64,000 nt of DNA, taken from Terriglobia bacterium. Its GTDB lineage: Bacteria; Acidobacteriota; Vicinamibacteria; Vicinamibacterales; CAVVIG01. The position numbers and the translations under genes are program-made. Under the pieces are notes generated by a model that was not told the origin of the DNA, ran no database searches, and saw only the letters and a list, made by a program, of their open reading frames with translations. The DNA is taken from NCBI GenBank assembly GCA_020073005.1, contig JAIQFX010000010.1, forward strand, positions 1-64,000. The letters are read 5' to 3'. Positions 27,853 through 35,469 of this stretch are shown here, in pieces; position 1 is the stretch's first letter, and each line of letters opens with the position of its first letter.

Positions 27853-30122
27853 TCCGCCTCCACTGCCGCGGGTGCGCGCGCGGCCGGCGCGCGGACGTCG
27901 GCGAGCTCCGAGATCAGGTCCGCCGCCCACTTGTAGACGTTGCGCTCGCGGACGCCGCGCCGCATCCGGCGCATGCGCTCGCGCCGCTCCTGGCCCGGCA
28001 TCTCGAGCGCGGTCTTGATCGCCGCGGCGACCTGATCGATGTCGTACGGGTTGACGAGCAGCGCGTCGCGCAGCTCGCACGCCGCGCCGGTGAACTGGCT
28101 GAGCACGAGCACGCCGTCCTCGTCGTCGCGGCATGCCACGTACTCCTTCGCGACGAGGTTCATGCCGTCGTGGAGCGAGGTCACGAGGCAGAAATCCGCG
28201 ATCCGGTACAGCCGCGCGATCTCCTCGTGATTGTGGTGCCGGCGGAAGAGATGAATCGGCCGCCACGTGCCCGTCTGGAAGCGCCGGTTGATGCGCTCGG
28301 CCTCGACCTCGACGTCGACGAGCAGCGTTTGATAGCGTGCGATCTGAATCCGGCTGGGCGCGCCCGCCTGCACGAACGCGAAGCGCTCGAGGTACGCGGG
28401 GCAGCGCTCGAGGAACCGCTCGATGCCGCGGAAGCGCTCGATGATGCCCTTCGTGTAGTCGATGCGATCGACGCCGACGCCGACGTAGAGGCCCTCGACG
28501 CCCAGATCCCGCCGGGTCGCCGCGCGATCCCAGTCGGGCGCCGCGGCGGCGTCGCGCGCCTCGTTCATGAACTCGGGCAGCGCCACGCTGATCGGATGCG
28601 GGCGGACCAGCGTCGCGTGTTCGCCGCGGTAGACCGCGTGCCGCTCCCACTCGACGCGGCACTCGAGACACCGGTCGACCGTCTCGAGAAAATTCCGGCA
28701 GTGCGCCTGGATGTGGAAGCCGACGAGGTCGGCGCCGAGCAGGCCGTCGAGCAGCTCGGTGCGCCACGGGCAGATCCCGAACGCTTCCGGGTTCGGCCAC
28801 GGGATGTGCCAGAACACGCCGATGCGCGCGTCCGGCCGCCGGTGCTTGACCAGCGCGGGCAGCAGCGCGAAGTGATAGTCCTGGATCAGCAGCAGGGGCG
28901 CCTCGTCGCCGGCCATTTCTTCGACGACCGCCTGCGCGAAGTGGTGATTGACCCGCTGGTAGAGCTCCCAATCGCGCGTGCGGAACATCGGGCGCGTGTA
29001 CGCGATGTGGCAGAGCGGCCAGAGGCCTTCGTTGGAGAAGCCGAAGTAGTAGCCGTCCTCTTCCTCCGGCGTCAGCCAGACGCGGCGCAGCGAGTAGCGC
29101 GGCTGATCGGGCGGGACGCGGAGCCGGCTCCGCTCGTCGACAGCCTCGCGGTCGGCGTCGCCCGAGCCGTGCGCGATCCACGTCCCGTCGCACGCGCGCA
29201 GGATCGGCTCGAGCGCGGTGACGAGACCGCTGGCCGGCACCTGGACCTCGATCGCGCGGCCGCGGCGCACGTGCTCGTACGGCTCGCGGTTCGACACGAG
29301 GAACAGACGGCTGCCCTCGAGCCGGTTGTGGACGCCGACGCGCAGGCGCTCGGGCGTCCACAGCGAGTCGGCCGCTTCGCGCAGCCGCGCTTCCTCCTCG
29401 GCCGCCGCCCGCGCCGACGCGAGACTCTGCGCGAGACCGGCGGCTTCGGTCGAGATCGAATCGAGCAGCCCGACGTCGGCGGGATCCGACAGCGGCGTCG
29501 CGCGCCCGAACCGCAGGTCCTTCATCCAGTGCGCCGTCTTCCTGATCGGTCCCAGGACCGACGCGTGGACGACGCCGACGGTGACGAGCGCGATCAGCAG
29601 CACCTGCGGCACGACCTGCAGCAGCGCGCTGTGCCACGCGTGCGCGCTGCGCGCCGCGAAATCGCTGACGTCGTAGAAGAGCGTGACGACGCCGGCTTTC
29701 GTTCGCTCGAGGCGGAACGGCGTGGAGTACGTGAACAGCGCCATGTCGTTCAGCGTGACGAACGCGCCGCAGTGCGGCGCCGAAGCGTCGCACCGCGGCA
29801 CGGCGTCCGGGCGCCCGTTGAGCGCGCGTGCCACCGTCAGCGTGGCGGCGAGCGGCGCCGGCTTGCCGTCCCACACCGCCGCGCCGGCCAGATCCTCGCG
29901 GGAGCCGAAACGCTCCAGCGTCTCGGTCAGCTGACCCGGTCCGCCGCGCCGGAGCGCCGGCTCGGCGGCTTCCTGCAGCCGCTCGGCGGCCGTCTGCGCC
30001 TGCTGCTGCAGGCGTTCGCCGAGCGCGAGCCGTTCGGCGCGCACGTCGGCCCACGTGACGACGAGCGTCAGCAGCGTGACGCCCGTCGCCAGGAGCGCGA
30101 TGAGCCGCAGACTCAGCCGCAT
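27843..30122 (-). CDS. Trehalose-6-phosphate synthase (GT20) fused to an N-terminal membrane sensor region
   Basis: A 759-residue fusion. Residues 1-240 look like a sensor: TM1 ([18 protein letters not shown]), a periplasmic domain with two cysteines (CDASAPHC), TM2 ([20 protein letters not shown]) and a HAMP-like helix. From about 270 there is a full OtsA domain: [12 protein letters not shown] with [67 protein letters not shown] and [14 protein letters not shown]. The enzyme would make trehalose-6-phosphate from NDP-glucose and glucose-6-phosphate at the inner face of the membrane, possibly tuned by an outside signal. No OtsB phosphatase is in the window. Confidence 0.93.
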   Translation of the reverse strand: MRLSLRLIALLATGVTLLTLVVTWADVRAERLALGERLQQQAQTAAERLQEAAEPALRRGGPGQLTETLERFGSREDLAGAAVWDGKPAPLAATLTVARALNGRPDAVPRCDASAPHCGAFVTLNDMALFTYSTPFRLERTKAGVVTLFYDVSDFAARSAHAWHSALLQVVPQVLLIALVTVGVVHASVLGPIRKTAHWMKDLRFGRATPLSDPADVGLLDSISTEAAGLAQSLASARAAAEEEARLREAADSLWTPERLRVGVHNRLEGSRLFLVSNREPYEHVRRGRAIEVQVPASGLVTALEPILRACDGTWIAHGSGDADREAVDERSRLRVPPDQPRYSLRRVWLTPEEEDGYYFGFSNEGLWPLCHIAYTRPMFRTRDWELYQRVNHHFAQAVVEEMAGDEAPLLLIQDYHFALLPALVKHRRPDARIGVFWHIPWPNPEAFGICPWRTELLDGLLGADLVGFHIQAHCRNFLETVDRCLECRVEWERHAVYRGEHATLVRPHPISVALPEFMNEARDAAAAPDWDRAATRRDLGVEGLYVGVGVDRIDYTKGIIERFRGIERFLERCPAYLERFAFVQAGAPSRIQIARYQTLLVDVEVEAERINRRFQTGTWRPIHLFRRHHNHEEIARLYRIADFCLVTSLHDGMNLVAKEYVACRDDEDGVLVLSQFTGAACELRDALLVNPYDIDQVAAAIKTALEMPGQERRERMRRMRRGVRERNVYKWAADLISELADVRAPAARAPAAVEAEWL

Positions 30123-30137
30123 GACGCACCGGCAGGA

Positions 30138-30815
30138 TTACGGAACAGGAACGCGCACCGTGATCGCGGAGAGCAGTCTCGCCGACAGTGGACGGCCGGC
30201 CGCGATGCCGACGTCCGGCCCCTTCTTGTCCAGGGTGTACGCCGCGCCGGCGCCGCCGCCGACCGCGGTGCCGATCAGCGCGCCCTTGCCGCCGCCCAGC
30301 GCGCCGCCGAGCAGGGCGCCGCCCGCCGCGGGCAGCGCGACGGTCAGCAGATCCTTCTTCATCGTGCCGGCCGCGGTGCGCGTGATCGCCGCCGTGCGGA
30401 TGCCGTACTCCTCCGGCACGCCGGCCGGCCGGACGTTGTCGAAGCGGATCGCGATGTGCGCGCGGCCTTTGACTTTCTCCGACCGCTCCGTCGCCGTCAC
30501 CGTCCCCACGACCTCGCTGCCTTGCGGAATCGCGGGGAGGCCGTTGATCACGATCGCGCGCGCCAGGTGCGCGCGCACCGGATCGTCCAGCCGGCTCGTC
30601 GCCGTGCTGACGCCCGTGTCGAGGACGAGCGGCAGCGCCGTCCCCTCGGGAATCGTGACGTCCCGGAAGACGCCCGCCGCGCGCGGCGCCGCGGACACCG
30701 ACGCCGCCGCGGCCGGCACCGCCGCGGGCGCGGCCAGCCGGCGCTCGGCGACCAGGGCGAGCGATCCGCCCGCCGCGAGAATCGCGACCGCCACCACCGA
30801 TGTCATGCGTGTCAT
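30138..30815 (-). CDS. Secreted/anchored protein with glycine-zipper tail, unknown function
   Basis: 225 residues with an N-terminal anchor or signal (SVVAVAILAAGGSLALVA), a beta-rich middle domain (RDVTIPEGTALPLVLDTGV, IPQGSEVVGTVTATERSEKVKGRA) that resembles the barrel-like domain of envelope scaffolds such as TrbI/VirB10, and a glycine-rich segment (GGALLGGALGGGKGALIGTAVGGGAG) typical of envelope zippers. It lies 15 bases before the OtsA fusion gene and 16 bases after a barrel gene, so it is probably in the trehalose operon. Function unknown. Confidence 0.8.
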   Translation of the reverse strand: MTRMTSVVAVAILAAGGSLALVAERRLAAPAAVPAAAASVSAAPRAAGVFRDVTIPEGTALPLVLDTGVSTATSRLDDPVRAHLARAIVINGLPAIPQGSEVVGTVTATERSEKVKGRAHIAIRFDNVRPAGVPEEYGIRTAAITRTAAGTMKKDLLTVALPAAGGALLGGALGGGKGALIGTAVGGGAGAAYTLDKKGPDVGIAAGRPLSARLLSAITVRVPVP

Positions 30816-30831
30816 CGGACGCTCCTTTCAC

Positions 30832-31281
30832 TCAGCGCGGAAACGTGTAGCCCACGCCGAACTTGACGCTCGGACTGTTGATCGCGCCGACCTTCAGCTC
30901 CGTGAACAGGCCGCCCCTGTGCGCGAGCCCGATGAGGATGTTGAATCCGCCGTCGGACTGCGTGGTGTTCGTGAACCGGTAGATGTTGAGCGCCGGCCCG
31001 GCGCCGACGTAGAGATTCCAGTCGGAGCGTTTCTTCTGCTGCACTTCGTACGCGAACTCGAAGTTCAGCGCGGCGAGCGTGACGTTGTCGCCGAGCCCGA
31101 TCTCGAGGTTCGGGCGGAACCGCAGATGGTCCGCGAGCTCGTCGGTCTGGACGTGCACCCCCATGTAGAACTGATTCGGATCGCCGCTCACGCCGGCGCG
31201 CACGCCGACGGCCTGCGCGCTCGCGCGCGAGGCCCACGACACCAGCACCAGCGCCGCCACTGTGATCCAGCGCAGTCTCAC
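30832..31281 (-). CDS. Small outer-membrane or periplasmic beta-rich protein
   Basis: 149 residues: a signal peptide (ITVAALVLVSWASRASAQ) and amphipathic beta strands (YMGVHVQTDELADHLRF, LNFEFAYEVQQ, WNLYVGAGPALNIYRF, GGFNILIGLAHRGGLF) ending in KFGVGYTFPR. Looks like half of an eight-strand barrel. First gene of the likely operon that continues through the zipper protein, OtsA fusion, DUF5752 and TreT. Function unknown. Confidence 0.78.
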   Translation of the reverse strand: MRLRWITVAALVLVSWASRASAQAVGVRAGVSGDPNQFYMGVHVQTDELADHLRFRPNLEIGLGDNVTLAALNFEFAYEVQQKKRSDWNLYVGAGPALNIYRFTNTTQSDGGFNILIGLAHRGGLFTELKVGAINSPSVKFGVGYTFPR

Positions 31282-31371
31282 GGAGACCTCCTTGAATGTG
31301 GGGAGCAGGAGAGAGACGAAAGAGAGCCGCGCGCCGGTCCCGATCTCCGTCGCGCGGCCCCTCGTGCCCAG

Positions 31372-32493
31372 CTACCGCGAGCCGTCGTTGTCGAGGGTCA
31401 CGCGCGTGGCGCCGACAGAGCCGTCCGCCTGGGACATGCCCGTGACCTCAACCCTGACGCCGTTGGCGAGCTGGCCACAAGATCCGCCCCGGAAGATCGT
31501 CGACGCGCTCGTCGAGACCTTCAGCGTGCCGACGGAGAACGTCAGCGCCGGGCATGCGCCCGCGAGGCCGGAAACGGTGCCTTCCATGTGATCGGTTTCG
31601 TGGTCGTCGTTCGGCTCCGGCATGTCGAGCCGCACGCGCGCGGCGGTCAGCGTGCCGTCCGCCTGCTGCGTCCCTTCGACGTGGACGTTCGCGCCGTTGG
31701 CGAGCGTCTCGCACGTCACGCCGCTGAACTTCGTCGTCGCGTCCGTCGTGACCTTCGTCGTGCCGGCCATGAAGGTCAGCGCGGGGCACGTCCCTGCGAG
31801 CCCGCTGACCGTGCCGTTGGCGCGCACGTGCTCCTTGTCGTTGTCCTCGAAGAACACACGGTCGGCGACGATCGATCCGTCGGCCTGACGCGCGCCTTTC
31901 ACGTGCGCGGTCACGCCGTTGGCGAGCTCGGCGCACGTGCCGTCGGTGAACCGCGTCGTCGCGGTCGTGGACACCTTCGTCGTGCCGGCCATGAACGTCA
32001 CCGCCGGGCACGTTCCCGCGAGCGCGGAGACGACGCCGGTGGCCGTGTCGTCCGGCCTGTCCTCGCTCTGCACGTTGACTTCAGACGCGACCGTCGTCGC
32101 GCCGCTCTGCGACGCTTTCACGTGGACGCGCGTGCCGACGGTGAGATCCGCGAACGTCAGCATCGTGTGGCCGTGGCGGATCACGGCGCCGGCAGGCACG
32201 GAGACGGTCGTGCCGCGCACGACGATCGTGTGCGCGGTCGCATCCACCGCAGTGATCACGCCTTCCAACTCGGATGTGTTCTCGTCCGATGATCCGTGGT
32301 CCTTGTCCGAGGCTCCGTGATCGGCGCTGGCGATGGGCGTTGCGCTGGCGGACGTGTTGGGCGCCGCTGCGGCGGATCGCGCCGCGAGCGTGGTGGACGA
32401 CGCCCCGGTCGGCGACGTCGGTGTGTCATGGCTGCACGCGATGCCAAGTGCGAGTACAACAATCGCCATCGATTGGATCACAGATTTCGTCAT
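31372..32493 (-). CDS. DUF5666 repeat lipoprotein
   Basis: A 373-residue predicted lipoprotein: signal peptide ending in the lipobox LGIAC, a Thr/Ser/Ala-rich linker with Asp/His stretches, then four OB-like DUF5666 units. Unit 1 (EGVITAVDATAHTIVV...) is divergent; units 2-4 are close copies, each with [VS]xLAGxCPxxTF, TKV[ST]T, a second cysteine (GTCAEL, VTCETL, GSCGQL) and QADGSxxAxRV. The paired cysteines per unit suggest a disulfide. Extracytoplasmic, function unknown. The 144-base gap to the divergent oxidoreductase gene should hold both promoters. Confidence 0.9.
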   Translation of the reverse strand: MTKSVIQSMAIVVLALGIACSHDTPTSPTGASSTTLAARSAAAAPNTSASATPIASADHGASDKDHGSSDENTSELEGVITAVDATAHTIVVRGTTVSVPAGAVIRHGHTMLTFADLTVGTRVHVKASQSGATTVASEVNVQSEDRPDDTATGVVSALAGTCPAVTFMAGTTKVSTTATTRFTDGTCAELANGVTAHVKGARQADGSIVADRVFFEDNDKEHVRANGTVSGLAGTCPALTFMAGTTKVTTDATTKFSGVTCETLANGANVHVEGTQQADGTLTAARVRLDMPEPNDDHETDHMEGTVSGLAGACPALTFSVGTLKVSTSASTIFRGGSCGQLANGVRVEVTGMSQADGSVGATRVTLDNDGSR

Positions 32494-32637
32494 GAACAAT
32501 TTGCGCGGCGCCGTGTAAGGTTCACACTCACTCTCAGGGCGTCCCCCAGGGGGACACAGGGCGTCGCGTACCTCCGGCGGGGATGTGGCAAGCGCGGTAC
32601 CGGAAAAACATAGCAATGTGAGAGAATCCGCCTCGTC

Positions 32638-33960
32638 ATGAACAGACGCACTTTCCTTACGAGCGGCAGCCTCGCGTTCGCGGGCTACGCGATCGGCGGC
32701 TGCGCGACGACGGGTTCTTCACGCGGCACGACCGCGATGCCGCGACGGCCGCCCGTTCAACTCGCGCAGGTCCGCGCGTCCTTCGATCGCATCATCCGCA
32801 CGACCGTCGGTCTGCGGCCGCACCGCGATTCGGGATTCGTTCTCCGCGCCGACAAGCTCGACGCGAAGACGCTGATCCACAACTACGGCTACGCGGGCAC
32901 CGGCATGTCGCTCGCGTGGGGCGCCGGCATCCTGGTCTCCGAGTTCGCACAAGCGACCGGCGATCGCCGTGTCGCGGTGATCGGCTGTGGATCGCCGGGC
33001 CTGTGCGCCGCCCGGCAACTGCAGCGCCGCGGCTTCGACGTCACGATCTACGCGGCGACGGTGCCGCCGGACACGACGTCGAACATGTCGCTCGCCGGCT
33101 TCACGCCCACGACCGCCCTTGTAAGTAATGACCGGCGGACGCCGGCGTGGGACGCGCAGTTTCTCCGCGCGGCCGAGCTCTCGTACCGGCAACTGCAGTT
33201 GATGGTCGGCCAGAACTACGGCGTCTATTGGATGGACAGCTACAACGCGACCGACAATCCGAATCAGCAGGGGCGCGGCGGCGGCCCCGGTGGTGCCGCC
33301 GGGCCTGGCCCTTCGGCAGGCTCAGGGCAGGGCGGACGCGGCGGCGGCGCTGAAGCCGGCGGCGCGACCGACGCGGATCTGCTGCCGCCGGAGCTGCGGC
33401 CCAATCGCAACCGCGAAGTGCTGGGTCCCGGCGAGCACCCGTTCCCGACGAAGTACGCGATCCGCACGCCCGCGCTGGCGATCGAGCCCAACATCTATAT
33501 GGATGCGCTCGTGCGCGACTTCCTGATGTTCGGCGGCAAGATCGTCATCCGCAAGTTCGACACGCCGCGCGATCTGATGACGCTGAACGAACCGATCGTC
33601 GTCAACTGCACGGGGCTCGGATCGTTCACGCTGTTCGACGACAAGGAGCTGGTGCCGATCAAGGGTCAGCTGACCGCGCTCGTCGCGCAGCCCGAAGTGA
33701 ACTACCGCGCGAACGGCCGCGCGCCCAACGGGGGCAACGCGAGCATGAACTCGCGCAGCGACGGCATCATCATCGGCAACCTGCAGGATCGCGGCAACTG
33801 GTCGCTCGAGCCGGACCAGGACGTCATCCAGCGCAACGTGCAGGCCGCCATCGATTTCTTCGCGCTCGTGCGTCCGCCCGCGCCGGGCGCGCGCTTGACG
33901 AGATCCGAGCCCCCGCAGACAATGCCCAGCGTCAACAGCTTTTTCGACGCGCAGTCGTAG
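32638..33960 (+). CDS. Tat-exported FAD-dependent oxidoreductase, D-amino acid oxidase (DAO) family
   Basis: A 440-residue protein with a Tat-like leader (MNRRTFLTSGSLAFAGYAIGGC) that also offers a lipobox cysteine, the FAD-binding Rossmann motif VAVIGCGSPGLCAARQLQRRGF, a DAO-type SNMSLAGFTP segment, VNCTGLGSFTLF and the late GIIIGNLQDRGNW block. A glycine-rich insert of about 35 residues sits at roughly 215-250 and contains a repeat-like DNA sequence (33308-33328). Predicted to oxidise an amine or amino acid outside the cytoplasm. The next gene, 26 bases on, also encodes a Tat protein. Confidence 0.85.
   Translation: MNRRTFLTSGSLAFAGYAIGGCATTGSSRGTTAMPRRPPVQLAQVRASFDRIIRTTVGLRPHRDSGFVLRADKLDAKTLIHNYGYAGTGMSLAWGAGILVSEFAQATGDRRVAVIGCGSPGLCAARQLQRRGFDVTIYAATVPPDTTSNMSLAGFTPTTALVSNDRRTPAWDAQFLRAAELSYRQLQLMVGQNYGVYWMDSYNATDNPNQQGRGGGPGGAAGPGPSAGSGQGGRGGGAEAGGATDADLLPPELRPNRNREVLGPGEHPFPTKYAIRTPALAIEPNIYMDALVRDFLMFGGKIVIRKFDTPRDLMTLNEPIVVNCTGLGSFTLFDDKELVPIKGQLTALVAQPEVNYRANGRAPNGGNASMNSRSDGIIIGNLQDRGNWSLEPDQDVIQRNVQAAIDFFALVRPPAPGARLTRSEPPQTMPSVNSFFDAQS
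33308..33328. repeat. REP-like palindromic element inside a coding region
   Basis: A 21-base element with arms GCCCT and AGGGC around TTCGGCAGGCTC-type core. It lies in frame within the glycine-rich insert of the DAO-family gene. A partial match (GCCCTTCGGCAG, 47774-47785) occurs at the end of another repeat cluster. Confidence 0.55.
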
Positions 33961-33986
33961 CGCGTCATCGGAGGAGAAAAGAGCGT

Positions 33987-34703
33987 ATGTCACACGATCT
34001 GTCGGCCCGCCGTTCGTTCCTGTCCCGCATGGGTGCCGCCGTCGCGGCGTTCGGGATCGGCTCCGCCGCATCCGCCGAGGCGCAGACGAAGACGTCAGCG
34101 CCGGCGCCCGCTGCCGCCGCCGCGCGCGCGTTCCGGGCGGCGCACCACGTGCAGGACGACTGGATGGACAAATTCCCGGGCAAGCACCGCATCGTCATCG
34201 ATGCCGTGACGCCGCACGGCGCCGGCGAAGCGGTCCTGTTCGCGAACAATCTGTACCTCTCGCACAAGACCGCCTATAACCTGACCGACAAAGATCTGGC
34301 AATCGTGATCGTGATGCGGCACTTCGCGACGCCGTTTGCGTTCACGGACGCGGTCTGGGCGAAGTACGGCAAGCCGATGGGCGCGATGCTCGAGTTCAAG
34401 GATCCCAAGACGAAGGAAGCGCCGTCGACCAATCTGTACCAGTCGTCCGCGTACGGGCTCGAGCTGCCGAACCTGGGCACGACGATCGAGGACGTGCGCA
34501 AGAAGGGCACCTACATCGCGATCTGCGATCAGGCGACGCGCTTCGCCGCGCAGGGGATCGCGGGGATGGTCGGGAGCACGATGGACGCGGTCTACAAGGA
34601 CTTCACGTCCAATACGGTGCCGGACAGCCGCTTCGTTCCAGCCGGCGTCCTCGCCGTGACGCGCGCGCAGGAAAAAGGCTACACGCTCATCTACGCGGGC
34701 TGA
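33987..34703 (+). CDS. Tat-signal protein, DsrE-like fold possible
   Basis: 238 residues with a clear Tat leader (ARRSFLSRMGAAVAAFGIGSAASAEA). The mature part has alternating strands and helices (KHRIVIDAVTPHG, FANNLYLS, DLAIVIVMRHFATPFAF, GTYIAICDQATRFAAQGIAGM, PAGVLAVTRAQEKGYTLIY) like DsrE/DsrF-type small alpha/beta proteins with a single Cys in AICDQA. Proteins of this pattern are often exported and of unknown use. It follows the DAO-family gene by 26 bases, so both are probably co-transcribed. Its 3' end overlaps the facing dioxygenase gene by 13 bases. Confidence 0.75.
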   Translation: MSHDLSARRSFLSRMGAAVAAFGIGSAASAEAQTKTSAPAPAAAAARAFRAAHHVQDDWMDKFPGKHRIVIDAVTPHGAGEAVLFANNLYLSHKTAYNLTDKDLAIVIVMRHFATPFAFTDAVWAKYGKPMGAMLEFKDPKTKEAPSTNLYQSSAYGLELPNLGTTIEDVRKKGTYIAICDQATRFAAQGIAGMVGSTMDAVYKDFTSNTVPDSRFVPAGVLAVTRAQEKGYTLIYAG

Positions 34704-35407
34704 GCCTCGCCGCGTCTGAACGTCACGACGAGGACATCGCGGGCGCCGGGACGCGCCGGATCGAGCGGCGCGACCGGCGTCACGCCGTGCGCCACGCGGT
34801 TGTCGTCGACGAGCGTCGCGTCGCACGGCTCGGTCAGCGTGAACGTGCCGAGCGGCGCGCCGCCGAGGTCGTACACCGTCGTCACGCCGCTGACGATGTT
34901 CTGGCGGTTGACGAGCAGGACGAGGACGAAATCGACGCCGTCGCGGTGCACGCCCTCCGGCGTCGGCTGGCCCGGCGCGTGGGCGGACGCCGCGATCCGG
35001 AACTGATGCGCCTCGACGCGCCACCGCGCGATCGCCGGCGCGAGCGCGCCGAACGCCCGCGCGCAATAGCGCACGACCGTCGTCATCGTCGCGCCTTCGC
35101 CGACCGCCGGCGCGATCGGCGCGAACCAGCGCTCGATCCCTCCGAACAGCGCGTTGTACTCGCGATGCTGATAGTGAGGCTGATGCGGCTGACGCGCGAC
35201 GGCGCCGTCCGCGCCCGCGCTGTAGACCGCGAATCGCCGGCTGCGCGATCGCTGTCCTTCAGCGAGATAGCGATCGATCTCGAGATCGTTCCAGCTCGCG
35301 GCGAAGGCCGGCCAGTCCGTGAGCGGGCCGGCCGCTTCCAGCTCGGCGCGCATGTCCGCGGCGCGAACGAACACGAACCCGCGTTCCGCCAGCGACCGCT
35401 CGAGCAT
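34691..35407 (-). CDS. 2-oxoglutarate/Fe(II) dioxygenase (PF10014-type)
   Basis: 238 residues, no signal peptide. The metal facial triad is visible as HRD in PEGVHRDGVDFVLVLLV and the distal His in DDNRVAHGVTPV; the intervening NRQNIVSGVTTVYDLGG segment matches the 2OG-Fe dioxygenase family that includes L-isoleucine dioxygenase and BsmA. The Arg that would bind 2-oxoglutarate is likely in VLVVTFRRG. Such enzymes hydroxylate free amino acids. The ATG at 35407 is used. It is separated by a short hairpin from the radical SAM gene upstream. Confidence 0.88.
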   Translation of the reverse strand: MLERSLAERGFVFVRAADMRAELEAAGPLTDWPAFAASWNDLEIDRYLAEGQRSRSRRFAVYSAGADGAVARQPHQPHYQHREYNALFGGIERWFAPIAPAVGEGATMTTVVRYCARAFGALAPAIARWRVEAHQFRIAASAHAPGQPTPEGVHRDGVDFVLVLLVNRQNIVSGVTTVYDLGGAPLGTFTLTEPCDATLVDDNRVAHGVTPVAPLDPARPGARDVLVVTFRRGEAQPA

Positions 35408-35443
35408 GGAGTGATCTTGTACGCCGGCGCGGCCCGCCGATGC

Positions 35444-35462
35444 GACCAATTTCGAATTGGTC
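35444..35462 (-). terminator. Hairpin between the radical SAM and dioxygenase genes
   Basis: A perfect 8-bp inverted repeat, GACCAATT / AATTGGTC, with a 3-base loop, unusually A/T-rich for this region. It lies 8 bases beyond the radical SAM stop. There is no U-run, so it may be a weak terminator or an operator. Confidence 0.45.
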
Positions 35463-35469
35463 CGGCGCG

